64,000 nt of DNA from Gigaspora rosea (taxonomy: Eukaryota; Glomeromycota; Glomeromycetes; Diversisporales; Gigasporaceae), in contig QKWP01000273.1 in assembly GCA_003550325.1 (NCBI GenBank), positions 222,160-286,159 of the forward strand, in the 5' to 3' direction. A model generated the notes under the pieces. It did no database searches. It was not told the origin of the DNA and saw only the letters and a program-made list of their open reading frames with translations. This document shows, in pieces, positions 53,336 through 64,000 of the stretch. Positions within the stretch are counted from its first letter, which is position 1, and the number at the start of each line of letters is the position of its first letter. The translations under genes were made by a program, and so were the position numbers.

Positions 53336-56300
53336 TAATTTGATCTATCTATGTATATTTCAAGGTTCTATATTTATTAGCTACCAATTTTACCATCAAG
53401 TACTACTAGTGCTATGTTTTGTTTAACCAATTCAGCAATCATGTCAATACTTTTATTAGATGCTAGTTAACTACTAGTTATTAGCTTTATAGAAAATAAA
53501 TTTCTTATCTAATTTACAAATATTAACTAATCTGGTTACTTTAAAAAGTATCTATGTTCAATCTGCTATAGTAGGCTTTATCTCAATACTAAATGTATTT
53601 GCATGATTTAATTAATATATTATTAAAGAAAAGTCTACAACCTAACGCATTATAATTGTCTTCTTTTAAACCTTCTTTTCTTAGCTCTCGAGTAGAAAGA
53701 TTCTACTAATAAAACAAAAAATAGCACAGTATAAAAATTTAAAAAGAAAATAAAAAAAAGAAAAATAACTTTTATTACCTAAATGAAAAACCAAATTTAG
53801 AAATAAAAATAAAGGAAAAAGAAAAAGGCAAAAAGAAAGTAAAAAAATAATAGTACTATTATTGCCTGTACTAGACTATAAAAATTATATATTACTGTAT
53901 AAAGAAATGCTCTATCATAGTATTATATGTAAAAAAAACAACAAAAATATGCCTAACAGAAAATTCAAGAAAGGAATTTCAATATGTGTACTCTTCAGAT
54001 TTCTAACACGTCATTCATTATTTATTTCATAAGTAGTACCAAAACTTACTCAGAATATTATTTCTAATTAGATAGATGTGTTTCCAATTCTGCCAATCTT
54101 TGAAGAGGATAAGCTGGATTTTTTACTTTTTGGCAAATTTCAAAAAGTTTGAAGGGAAGTAAGACAATACTTGTATCAAATTTAAAAAAGAGTATATTTC
54201 AGATAAAACTCAATTTTTTGTTGTTTTCTACTGTTTTACTACAGGTTACTTTGTCGACAGAAAAGCTCTTTGCTCTCTATCAAAACTTCTCATAAAAGGA
54301 CCACCTTCTGCCAGTTATCTTGTAAAAAATGATGCTTTTGGCTTGTAAACTAAATATACAAAGAAGTCCCTAGAGTAAGAGTTGATCTTTATAAAAACTA
54401 TATTTTTGTATTATTCTACTATATACATTAAGTATAGATAATACTTCAACAAAAAAATTTTTGTTTTCTTTAGTAGGAAAATTTGGTTCAAGTAATTATT
54501 AGAAAAAGTTTTTTTTTCTTGTTTAACTGTTTTGGGTTCTTTATTTTATATAATTTTGTTTTTTTTAAATATATTTAAAATTTTTAAAATTTTTCTAAAT
54601 TTTTTTTGCTGTATTTTATTGTACTAAAATATTTGTGTTTCTGTTTCTTATTGTATAGGATGTTGATAAAGAAATTTGTATTTTATATTGCAATTAGTAT
54701 TGTATAGTCACTATCTGTAATTCCTATTGTATCTATTATTTTAGATATTTGAAAACCTAGTACTATTTCTGGTAAGATTTATATATTATTAATTTGACTT
54801 AATTGTTTATTTCTTTGCTAGGTTGGTATAGCTATACCAAAAAATTCAAGTAAGCTTAGCAATTCTAGAATCAATATATGCATAATTAAATATAACTGTT
54901 TTGATTTTTTATTCTTATTAGTATTAAAATCATTTATAAAGATTATGTACTATTTATGTAATCAAGCTTTATTAATCCAAAGAAAAATTGTATTTTGTAT
55001 TTTTTTGTAACAGTTTATAGTAATTAGATAGTAAATATATTAATATGATTTAAGTTTTTTGTTATTGGATAGAAAAAGATCAATTGCTATAGTTGTGCCT
55101 AAATAGATATAAATATTGTGAATATATAGACGTAGAGGTTATAACAATTTTTAAATCATTGTTTTGGATTTTTATAATTGGATTATATTATACCAAGATG
55201 CAATTCACTATTGAATATTTTTTATATAATTGCAAATTTTGTTAGAATTTTTGATAGTAATTGTAAACAAATTTTTTTTTAAATATTTATAGAAAAATTT
55301 ATATTTTTTATATATAAAATAAAATTAAAAACTGGGTTGAGAAGAGCTTTAACAACAATAAGAAAAAAGTAATCTCAATGGAGCAGCTAGGGAGGATTCT
55401 CCTAGAAGGATTCAAGAGCAAAGAAACAGACAAAGATAGGCAAAGTAAATTAGCAAGAAAAATTATATACAAGAAAGTAAAAAAACTTTTGTAAAAGCAA
55501 GGAATCTCCAATAAATAAGTTAGTAAACTGCTGGTTTAGTTTATGCAAAATTGGTTGCAGTTCTTTCAGAACGAAATATAGTATTTCTGGCGCAAGATAG
55601 TATCAGATTGGGAGAAAAATATAGGTCTACAAAAAAAAGAGAAGTTCAAAAAGAAAAAAAGAAAAACTAGAGAAAATAAGAATAAAAGTAGCTAAAGGAG
55701 TAAAAAAAAGGAAAAAAGAAGATCAAATCTGCTAAAAAAGCAAAGAGAATAGACAAGATATTTCAAAATAGAAACCAAAAAGTTTTTATATGGGTTTTGA
55801 AGAGATAATCTTTTCATGGTGCTGAAACTAATGGTAGTTATGATAGGCTACAAGTTCTTGCTAATGAAGTGCTTTTTTTAAAAACCTTAATAAAGGTAGA
55901 AGAAAAGCAAGAAAGTAAAGTCTTGCTATAGCAGGTCATATATAGATATTCAATGCAACAACCAGATAGGTCATACTTTAAATTTTAGCTTCAAATAGAA
56001 GTAAATATAATTTGTAATATACAAAATATAAAATAAAGTTATAGCATAACTGCTAAAAGAAAAAAAAATTTAATTAATATGCTTATTTATCTTTTTCTGA
56101 TAATCTCTTATATCAAAATTGCCAAGAAAGCCAATCTATAAAAACTTTATAGTTATTATATTTAATATGCAACAAAACTTTATTGCTAGCAGCTAGAGCT
56201 CAAGACTATTTACTAAGTATTTGGTTGTAACTAAAATAGAGTTAAAAAAGAGTTTAATCCATCTAAGTAAGGTCTTTTGTTAGAAGTTTAATGTACTACT

Positions 56301-56340
56301 AAGCAAAGAAGTAATAGGCACGATAGCCTACTGATAGCCT
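53336..56340. other. Decayed repeat region without intact genes
   Basis: 54090-54480 is a diverged, partly inverse copy of the retroposon family (CTTCTGCCAGTTATCTTG, GATGCTTTTGGCTTGTAAA, CAAAGAAGTCCC). 55300-55920 reads on the plus strand as a lysine-rich, stop-interrupted peptide (MEQLGRILLEGFKSK and ETDKDRQSKLARKI), perhaps remains of a retroelement open frame. The remaining sequence is A/T-rich with A-rich tracts at 53720-53850 and 55620-55760. Confidence 0.4.
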
Positions 56341-56996
56341 GGAGCTTGGTCAAAGTTTATAGATATAAAAACAAATATAAATACTTGGTTAGATATAGTA
56401 TACTATATAGTATAACTCTTTCAAGTTTTTATAACTTGGTATACTCTCTTTTCGCTTCTTTGGCTTTTTCAAAATTTCAACAAAGTGGGTATTTTGGTTT
56501 ACCTCTTTTAAAAAATTGGAAGTGTTTACTTTTTTCAAATCAGAAACATCTACCTGTTTAGAGTCATTATTATAAATAGATCATTAGCTACTATATAAAC
56601 AATAAATAGTATGTCAGAGATATTTTAAACCAAACACAAAAATTTTTTACAAATTTTGTTTTGAGGTGTTTGTTTTTTTTTTAGATTTCTTTTCTCTGTT
56701 AGACATTATACATATAATACTTTGGTAAAGTTTTTATGCAGTATTATATAATTTTTATTTTACATACTTTACTTTGTGTTTATCAAAATTAGTTCTTTCT
56801 TTGTCTTTCTTATCTTGTTTCTTTTTGTTTTTTTTTATTATATTTGATATGTTGTTAGATTAAGTAGTTTTTCTTTTTTTATATTTATATTTTTTATTTT
56901 TTATTTTGTACTTTCAATGAATTTTGAGTAAAATCATTATACCATTGAAGCTAGGTAAGAAGAATTTTAAAAAAAAGGCAATTTTAACAAAGCTAA
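56341..56996 (+). mobile_element. Retroposon copy C, 5' part, interrupted by the pogo-like element
   Basis: TTTCGCTTCTTTGGC, CTTTTTCAAAATTTCAACAA and ACATATAATACTTTGG (56711-56726) align with copies A and B, as does CATTGAAGCTAGGTAAGA at 56943-56960 (copy B: CATTGACGCTAGGTGAGA). The match resumes at 61586 (GCAGTTATTCTTGTGAG) and ends in a poly(A) run at about 61811-61820. The double hairpin lies at 56713-56748 with looser pairing. Confidence 0.65.
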
Positions 56997-58017
56997 TACC
57001 GTATTTTCACGTAATAATGCTCATGAGCATTATTTCGAAAATCGTGATCCCTGAAAATAGCATATATGATCTCAAAATAACGCGCATGCGTGTCCCGAAA
57101 TAACGCGCACCCATATAAGGTAATTATATAAAATGCCTCGATTGTTGATTTTAGACTATAAAACTCATAATTACTTTAAAAAAACTACCGGTATATATTA
57201 AAAATAAATAACTGGTTATAGGCTGCTCTCAAGCGTCAATCTCGATGTGATTTGCAAGGTGCTTAAAATTTTTATTGAGAATTCGAATTCGAATATACAA
57301 TTTATGACATATTAAAATTTTCTTAAACATCATCTTCGATGTGATTAATTAATGATCGTAATGGTGCTCATTTATTAGAATCAAACATTGCAATCAAATT
57401 TTAGCGGGGTTTCTATTACTTGTCAAATATCATTATAAAAAATAAAAAAAAATAAAAAATAAAAAAAACAATAAGAAAAAACAAAAGCGACTATTAAACA
57501 ATATGTTGCAGAAGTGTCGCTGAAAAGAATTATAACCCTCAATGTCAAATTTAGATCGTTAGTTGCTAAGACATGAATTATGGTATATCATATTTGTCCA
57601 CGTATCAGATTTTGCATTATATAATGGTGGCTACAAGACATTAATAATAAAGGCCGAACTTTTTATGATATAAGCCTTGCCATAATTGCAACAAGTTGAT
57701 ATATTTTTTTTTCACACTATCAACCAATTCGAAAATAATTACGTAATGTTAATTAAATTATTAAAAAAATCATAATTAAGAAAAAATTGATTTACTCACG
57801 TTTAAATAGTATATTATGGCATAACTTTATACGAAATTATTGTCTATCGCTATTAATACCCTACGTATTTCCATTCGTTTTATAATATTAAACATGCTAA
57901 CTGCATTTAAAATAATAGGCTACTGCAGAAACACTAAATTGGATCGTTTACTATAATTAAATTAGTTGCTATTAATTACAAATTCAGTTGAGAAAAAAAT
58001 AATTAATCGTCTTACCT

Positions 58018-58124
58018 CTACAAATACGAGTTATCAAAGAAAAAACTACCGTATATAGCATTTACAACATCAAGTACAAGTTATCAAAGAAAAAAACTCC
58101 CGGTATATAGTATTTACAACATCA
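58018..58124. repeat. Two tandem copies of a roughly 55-bp unit
   Basis: Both copies contain AGTTATCAAAGAAAAAA, then CGTATATAG or GGTATATAG, then CATTTACAACATCA or TATTTACAACATCA. Confidence 0.85.
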
Positions 58125-58212
58125 TTCTTAAGGTATAGTATTTACACAAAGAATAAATGTGTAAAATTTGCACTAGAAATTCATTTATTTGTTTATCGAT
58201 CAATTGATATCA

Positions 58213-59697
58213 TTAATCAATTTCCATTACCTCATCTTGCATTTCTTCATAGCTATCTAGATCCATAAAATTTTCGACATAATAATCTGCTTCAATATCT
58301 CCCAGTTCATTCACTTCATCATCTAGCTCAGTATCGTCTGGCTCAGTATCATACAGCTCATAATAATCTGGCCTACCACTATCTATCTTATCATCATCCA
58401 GCTCACTATTATCATTATTCGGCTCTTCTTCAGGATGTGTATTTTCGATTGACAATTCATTTAGATGGTCTTTGACAATAGCTTGGAGTCGTTGTAACAT
58501 TTTATTATCTTCACTGCCATCAGGATTGAGTACAAGGCCAGATGCTTCGAAAGATTTGACTAAAATGTTTGGACTAATTTACTTCCACGTCTCCGATACC
58601 CAGTTGCAGACAAGCTCATACGGTGCTTTTTTTTGGTTTCCTTTCTTAGTATACATTTTCTTTCCATTTTCCATCTATTCATCCCATCTTTTTCTCATTC
58701 CACTTTTAAAGGGCTTATTTACAGATACATCTGGTGGCTGCAAAACGCTTGTGGTTCTACCGGGTATTTCCAACATGTCTAACCCTTCTGCATTCAAAGC
58801 TTTAATTACATCACTACGAATATGACTACAATGTGCATCAACAAAAATGATACCCTTGTTTTTAAAGAATCCATTTGGCCGGGCTCTAATGGCTTGTGGA
58901 ATATATATGGAAAGCATTAAATCTCCACTCATTGTTCCAGAGGGCACGGCTGCCACTATGATATCACGCGGGAATCGGCCTTTCGGGTTTTTTTTTAGTT
59001 TAAAGATTACTACTAGTGGGAGTTTTTCCCTAGCTGCTGTATAACCTAAAACTACAGTAAATTGTAATTTTTCATTGCCAGTGGTCTTAACTGGAACCTC
59101 ACGAGTACCTTTGAAATCAATTGTCGAATTTTGTGGCATGTCGAACCACATAGGAGTTTCGTCAAAAGATATAACGCATTTTTTTTCAATAGTATATATT
59201 TTTTCACGAGAGGTTTTAAGAAAATCTTTAATGATTAAAGGCATATCTTCGGGAATTTTTTGTGCTATCTGAGTCCGGGCACGTTTTACTAATTGATGTC
59301 ATTGCTTGAAACGTTCTGCCCAACCACGTGAAAACTTTGTATTATTAATATTCATAACTTCACCTAAAGCTTTAGCTTTTTTTATGATTAATGATATTGT
59401 CACTACGCCTTTTTCTTCTCTTCTCTTTTTAATATATTCTAATAATTCCTTTTCCAATGTAGGTTGTGCCGCCTTCCAACCACGACCTTCAAGAACTCGC
59501 ACTTGTTCTATATTTAAACCTTTACTATTTTTAATCTTTTCAAACTCTTCTTTCTGCTTGCGCCACTCTTGAAAGCGTCTTCTATTAACATTATAATACA
59601 AAGAAGCTTTACGATTCAAAGTGTTTTCTGCATACGAGATTACTTCAAGCTTGAACGCGACGGTAAAACTTCGCTTTGTACCCATGTCTGCTTGCAA
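58213..59697 (-). pseudogene. pogo/Tigger-like DDE transposase with three in-frame stops
   Basis: One continuous minus-strand frame. The start is MGTKRSFTVAFK (ATG at 59685) or five residues upstream. Residues 1-50 are a psq/brinker-type DNA-binding helix region, then a CENP-B-like helix-turn-helix (about 59300-59480). The DDE domain (58675-59244) shows VISFDETPMWFD, IIFVDAHCSHI and LQPPDVSVNKPFK, giving three Asp as expected of pogo-like enzymes. The C-terminal tail (58213-58500) is very acidic. TGA (in WAERFKQ-stop-H, near 59296-59298), TAG (58675-58677, in RKRWDE-stop-M) and TAA (58579-58581) interrupt the frame without any shift. Read through, about 490 residues, normal for the family. 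The enzyme would cut and paste elements at TA sites. Confidence 0.92.
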
Positions 59698-60389
59698 ATA
59701 GTATAAACAACTTGTGAGCCAAAACTAAAAGGATAAATAACATTACATTTTATATCATGAACATTCGTGATACAAAAAAAAAAAACTATACCGTATGCTA
59801 CTTCATAATTTTTCAAAGCTAATGCATTATTTGGTTTAATTTCTGATATCCTCATTAAGTCTTTAAATGGTTCTTTGTATCTGGTCATGATACGGTAAGT
59901 TGCTCCTTTTTTTTTAGTAAAGGTGCATTATCAGTAATAGTATCGACATTTTGAAGGCAGCTTTGTGCGTGAATTATTACAAGAGTAAAGTATAGTATTA
60001 TTTGGAATAATAATTTTGACATATATTTCTACAAAGTTGATAATATGATATATATACTCGAAGATTTAGAAAATTCGTTGAAAATCAAACAAGATACTGT
60101 TGCATTTAAATTTCGAGGAAATTTTAATTTTATAATAAAAAGTTACGAAGGCGATCTAACTAAATTGATTGATATTAAAAAAATCGCCAAAAGTCTTAAA
60201 AATAGTGAGTTAAATACAATTTTAAAATAAACAAAGCAAACCTGTTAAGTATTACGCCAAGAAACCCAGAAATTACGAATTTAGAAATTTTTACAAGAAT
60301 CATTAACTAATTAAGACTAAACTTTCTAAAATAGATCCTTTTTAAAGGAATGTACGTACGTACAGGATTGGCGATGGGCATAGTAAATC

Positions 60390-60550
60390 CCTTTCAACTC
60401 AGATTCCAAGATAATGTTCCAGCGGCGTTTCCCATCTCGTCATCTTTAAGATATAATTCAAACGTCTTACGTTCATCACTCTTTATGCCAATACCCCTTA
60501 GAAATTTGTCAACAAACTTATTAATTCCTGACGATATTAATTGGTCCATG
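60390..60550 (-). pseudogene. Sel1-repeat fragment inside the pogo-like element
   Basis: A 51-codon minus-strand frame (ATG at 60550) reads INKFVDKFLRGIGIKSDERK, then TFELYLKDDEMGNAAGT, and stops. The core G-I-G-I-K-x-D-E-R-K-x-F-E-L-Y matches one Sel1 unit of the neighbouring kinases (GIGVEKDERKAFEYY). Nothing else of a kinase is seen. It lies between the transposase and the right terminal repeat, so it may be captured host sequence. The plus-strand 61-residue frame at 60045-60230 beside it is unrecognised. Confidence 0.65.
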
Positions 60551-60559
60551 TTGAAAGTT

Positions 60560-61430
60560 TAAACATGAAAGATGATCCGTTTGTCAATTTGAATTTAAAC
60601 TATAAATTTTTTTAAGTAATAGAGTAATGCAATCAATTAAATTTGTTTAACAATTTGCATACCGCACTTTACACAAAATCATATTAATCATATAGATTAC
60701 ACAAATCACGAATCTACACTAATTATTAGATTAGGGTGTCATACTATGGGTTTCACATGGACTAATTAAACACATTGATCATTTTACTAATCGAATATAA
60801 TTACAAAGAAAAATGCAAAATTTTAAAGTTATCTATAAATATTGCATCTATTTTTCAGATTTTTATTTTTTTTTAACGAAAATTATTTGTCAGAACTGTT
60901 CAAAATAATTATTATATTTCGTTAAAATTCTAATTAAATTTCGATTTATATATTTAAATAATTCTTTTCTTGCCCTAATTAATGAATTTTCAATTATTCT
61001 ATTAGACGAATTCTCAGAGCTCACATATATTAATAGAGAAAAAATTAAAAACATGGTTTTATTCTTTGACTTTATAATTAAATTAAGTAGCAGTAGGTAC
61101 AGTACTCTGAAAAGTAATAACGGCTTTTTTTTAAAAAAAATTAAAATCGCTGTCATACTTGAATCCAAGCAAATTGATTTTTTGAATTTAAGTGCGATTC
61201 TCTTATTTAAATAAATTGTGTTCAACATCGTAAGAATCTGAGAAATTAATAAATTAGAACCCAGATGCGATAAAATAGCATTTTAGTAAAAAAAAAAAAA
61301 AAATATAGTAAAACTAAAAAGGGAAATTTTAGTAAAATAATGCCAAGAAAAGACCAAAGCTTATTGAGTTTATAAAATTGAAATTACGGGTTTTCTCTGG
61401 TATTATTTATATAATATGCATAAGCCCATA
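60560..61430. other. A/T-rich interior of the pogo-like element
   Basis: The minus-strand frame 60890-61228 encodes a Leu/Ile/Lys-rich peptide without recognisable features and is probably fortuitous. No repeat or RNA gene is seen. Confidence 0.4.
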
Positions 61431-61585
61431 CTTGTCCCAAAATAATGCGCATGCGCATTATTTTGGAAATTAGACTTGGCAAAAATTAACCTTTATTTCA
61501 AATTAGCGCGCATGCGCGTACTCGAAATAACACGCATATATTCAAAATAACGCGCAGGTGAGCGTTATTACGTGAAAATACGGTA

Positions 61586-61820
61586 GCAGTTATTCTTGTG
61601 AGTTTAAAGAGAACTTACAAAAGTTGTATGCCTTGTATAAGAAGAACTAGTTGTCATGGCAGATTGCACCTAGGTATTTAAGTTGTATTAAGTGAGTTTT
61701 TATTAGATATAGAAGGTTTTAGTTAGTAGCTTTATAACCAAAATTTAGTAAACTAGTAACTAAAATAATGTAAATTTTATTACCTTCTTTATTAATAAAA
61801 GTAGGATTGCCAAAAAAAAA
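61586..61820 (+). mobile_element. Retroposon copy C, 3' part with poly(A) end
   Basis: Continues the sequence interrupted at 56996. The layout (CTTGTATAAG, CATGGCAGATTGCACC, ATAAAAGTAGGATTGCC, then A run) corresponds to the 3' end of copy B (GGTACCGACGAGACTGTC, then A run). Confidence 0.55.
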
Positions 61821-63370
61821 ATTTAATATGCTTTATTAATTTTTTAAATATAAAAATTTTTTAATATACTAATTTAATTTTATTAGATTTTAAAAAATTT
61901 AGGTATATAAAATTATTTTAATAAAATCTAAAACTATTATTTGATAGTAAATTAGTAAGTTGTTATTGAGTACATCTATTTGCTCCTCTACCCAATTTGG
62001 ATCCCATAATGATCATCTCTTAATTTGGTGTATTTATTGCATATCTATTTCAATGTATCTATTTGACCAATAAGATTTGTATATTAGATGCGATGCAATT
62101 TCTAGTATTACAAGAAAAAAATCTTTTTATAGTAGTATAATTTTTTTTGAGTAAATTTATTCATTGTAATGTGCCTTATATGTTGCTCTTCCAATCAAAT
62201 TTCAAGATTAGGTATAATATAGAACCCCGGACATCTCTCATATAGGTCATAACTAGATTTTGGCCGATTTTGATCTAATTTGCTAAAAATAACAAAACTA
62301 TATTTACTTAAATAACTTCTGATTCAGTGATCAGAATTGAATAAACTTTTTTTTTTTAGATGCGTTTCACTAAGAGCTTCATTTGGACTACTGGATACCA
62401 ATATAATTAACTGGTTTTCTTCTTTTCAAATTTTGGGGATTTTGCTAAAATGTGTAATATATAACCTCTGTACTATATGTTTAGGGCAGGGTTGGCACAT
62501 TTATCCATTGGGATGAATGGAGAACAACTCCATTGGCATCACTCCATTGCTCCATTGAGAATAATTTGCAAATGGTACCAAATGGAGGCCAACTAGCTTA
62601 TAATATAGTATTTGTTAATAACTAATAACTAATTCTATTGGCTCTATTGGTTCCATTGGTTCCATTAGTTTGCAATTTTTTCAATGGAGTATATCCATTG
62701 CCAACCCTGGTTCAGGGTCCTTATAACATTACATAATTAAAAATTGTCAAAAACCATCTATATAACTTAAAATTGAATATATAAAACTACTCTTAGGATT
62801 CTAACAAAAAAAATTTCTTGCAAAATTTTACTACAAACCCTTTTTTTTGCCTATACAATCTATACCTCACCCTAACTCTAACCAATAAAAAAATATGTTA
62901 TTTTAATTGGTTTGATTTTACATTATATCTGATTTTATGATCTGTGGCAGGTGTGACAACATCACATATACAATATATAAATTATTTCTTTTTATTTACT
63001 CTTGCTCATAAATTGTTTAATTATTTTTATTTATTTTAAAATAAATATAAAAACAGTTTATTTATTTTTATTTATTTATATGTAATATGCTTTAAATTTT
63101 AAATACCGGTATATAATTTTAGAAATGTTTTTGTTAAGTGATATTTCTATTAAGTTAGATTTGGTTCTTTTTTTTTAATTACTGATTACAATAAATCAAT
63201 ATTTTTTTTATTATTATGGTATATATGAAGTAAATATTAATTTTTTTGGTTTGTAATATGATAGTATGTTCTTTTTATCTCAGAGATAGGAATTACATAT
63301 TCATCATATAAATTAATAGTAGATTTTCTTTATATTTCTGCATTCATGATTGCTTCTAAATCTGCACAAG
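61821..63370. other. AT-rich region with one hAT MITE
   Basis: No gene. Includes the MITE at 62487-62709. The surrounding sequence (62224-62480 and 62710-62760) resembles the right part of the element at 34321-34932 (TTTAGGG or TTCAGGG followed by TCCTTAT). The rest is simple A/T sequence. Confidence 0.45.
62487..62709. mobile_element. 223-bp hAT MITE, CAGGGTTGGC ends
   Basis: CAGGGTTGGC at the left and GCCAACCCTG at the right are perfect inverted repeats. GTTTAGGG (62479-62486) and GTTCAGGG (62710-62717) match at 7 of 8, fitting an aged hAT duplication. The interior repeats CTCCATTG and CAATGGAG in both orientations. Confidence 0.85.
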
Positions 63371-63379
63371 TTATTTTAT

Positions 63380-63990
63380 TTCAAACTTTTGAATCATACC
63401 AATTTTAAACTTTTTGGATTGCTTTAATCCAATTGTTAAAGGTAATATTATAATTTTTGATATAATGAATTGGTAATGTATAGAACTTATAGCATATAGC
63501 AAAAATATACTTGTATGCCATTTTTCAGAACTTAAAGTTAAAACATGTATATTCAAAATATACTAGCTATTCTGCATTTTTTGGAACAGCATGTAATGTC
63601 CAAATTAAAGTATCTATTCTATAATTCTGCTTTGCATCCAAGTAAGTATATTTAAATTTTTTATATCAAAATTCTAAGAAATTAGTTGTATTCATTTCTT
63701 GGTGTTTATATTAATAATATGCATTAATCCACTTTTTATAATTATTTTTATATTCATTTTTTATATATTCTTCCCATTTAACTTTACCAAAGAATATCCA
63801 TTGTACAAGATATTCATTAAATTTAACCTATACTAGAGAAGTATCTTAAATTTATATAATAATATTAAGCTTATCTAGTGCTGACTTTTAAGTAACTTGT
63901 TTTGCTAATCATTTAAATATATTATTATTTTCATCCTTTTCTTGTGCTTTAAAATAATTGTTATTAGCTTTAATTTTAATTTTATTTTTT
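63380..63990 (-). pseudogene. Probable MULE-type transposase remnant
   Basis: The minus strand gives stop-interrupted peptides: FNEYLVQWIFFGKVKWEEYI, YKKWINAYY, then HQEMNTTNFLEF, YLDAKQNYRIDTLIWTL (one frame, 63560-63830), and further down NWIKAIQKV and NKITCADLEAIMNAE. The order W-x-x-Y, MNTTNF, N-x-R-I-D-x-L-I is reminiscent of MULE transposases with a SWIM finger. The zinc finger and catalytic core are not seen, and the window ends in the N-terminal direction, so family assignment is tentative. Confidence 0.45.
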
Positions 63991-64000
63991 TGCTAGCCTT

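Larger units (their letters stand above)
56997..61585. mobile_element. 4.6-kb pogo/Tigger-like DNA transposon
   Basis: TACCGTATTTTCACGTAATA at the left and TATTACGTGAAAATACGGTA at the right are inverted repeats of about 26 bp with one mismatch, and the terminal TA on each side fits a TA target duplication. Both subterminal regions repeat AAATAACGCGCATGCG-like words. It carries an inactivated DDE transposase on the minus strand (58213-59697) and, to its right, a Sel1-repeat fragment and other sequence that may be captured host DNA. It split retroposon copy C. Confidence 0.9.

Noticed and set aside
58472..59572. Several plus-strand frames
   Set aside because: Antisense shadows of the pogo-like transposase.
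60890..61228. 112-residue minus-strand frame
   Set aside because: Leu/Ile/Lys-rich, no motif or homolog recognised, and no codon signal; likely chance in A/T-rich DNA.
1..64000. tRNA, rRNA and riboswitch genes
   Set aside because: No cloverleaf with recognisable A and B boxes, no rRNA core sequence and no conserved riboswitch motif was seen by eye; a covariance-model search would be decisive.

Overview
The window looks like nuclear DNA of an arbuscular mycorrhizal fungus, most likely Rhizophagus or a close relative. This is an inference from four things: very AT-rich sequence, paralogous genes that join Sel1 repeats to a protein kinase, small fungal exons with 50-100 bp introns, and an extreme load of DNA transposons. 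A 244-base run of N shows that it is a scaffold.

Few genes are supported. They are two Sel1-repeat/kinase genes on the minus strand (about 8.6-10.1 kb and 35.9-37.4 kb), a seven-exon membrane-protein gene on the minus strand (41.2-42.8 kb, 5' end unresolved) and an intact 20-exon fidgetin-like AAA ATPase gene on the plus strand (45.7-49.2 kb, FIGNL1 type). Around them lie broken kinase copies at 38.7-39.5, 40.0-40.8 and 45.1-45.3 kb. The flanks of kinase 1 (5.7-6.4, 10.3-10.5 and 11.3-11.7 kb) resemble sequence beside kinase 2 and the broken copies (37.7-39.9 kb). This points to local duplication of kinase units followed by transposon invasion.

Nearly everything else is mobile or repetitive DNA. 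0-5.5 kb: repeats and a satellite-like array. 6.6-8.4 kb: three inverted-repeat elements nested in one another. 12.6-14.2 kb: an internally deleted hAT element. 16.2-24.0 kb: an outer hAT-like element holding a satellite, the gap, a MITE and a decayed BED-finger hAT element, which is itself interrupted by a 311-bp hAT MITE. 24-35 kb: a foldback element, several MITEs and two poly(A)-tailed retroposons. 50-51 and 53.0-53.3 kb: more hAT-type elements. 56.4-61.8 kb: a retroposon split by a 4.6-kb pogo/Tigger-like element that also contains a Sel1-repeat fragment. 62.5 kb: another hAT MITE. 63.4-64 kb: remnants of a probable MULE transposase.

The kinase paralogs probably act in signalling, and kinase 1 has lost canonical catalytic residues. 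The FIGNL1-like protein is expected to act on RAD51 filaments in recombination. No operon-like or cassette-like gene system is visible. The most unusual content is the layered transposon architecture with readable target-site duplications.
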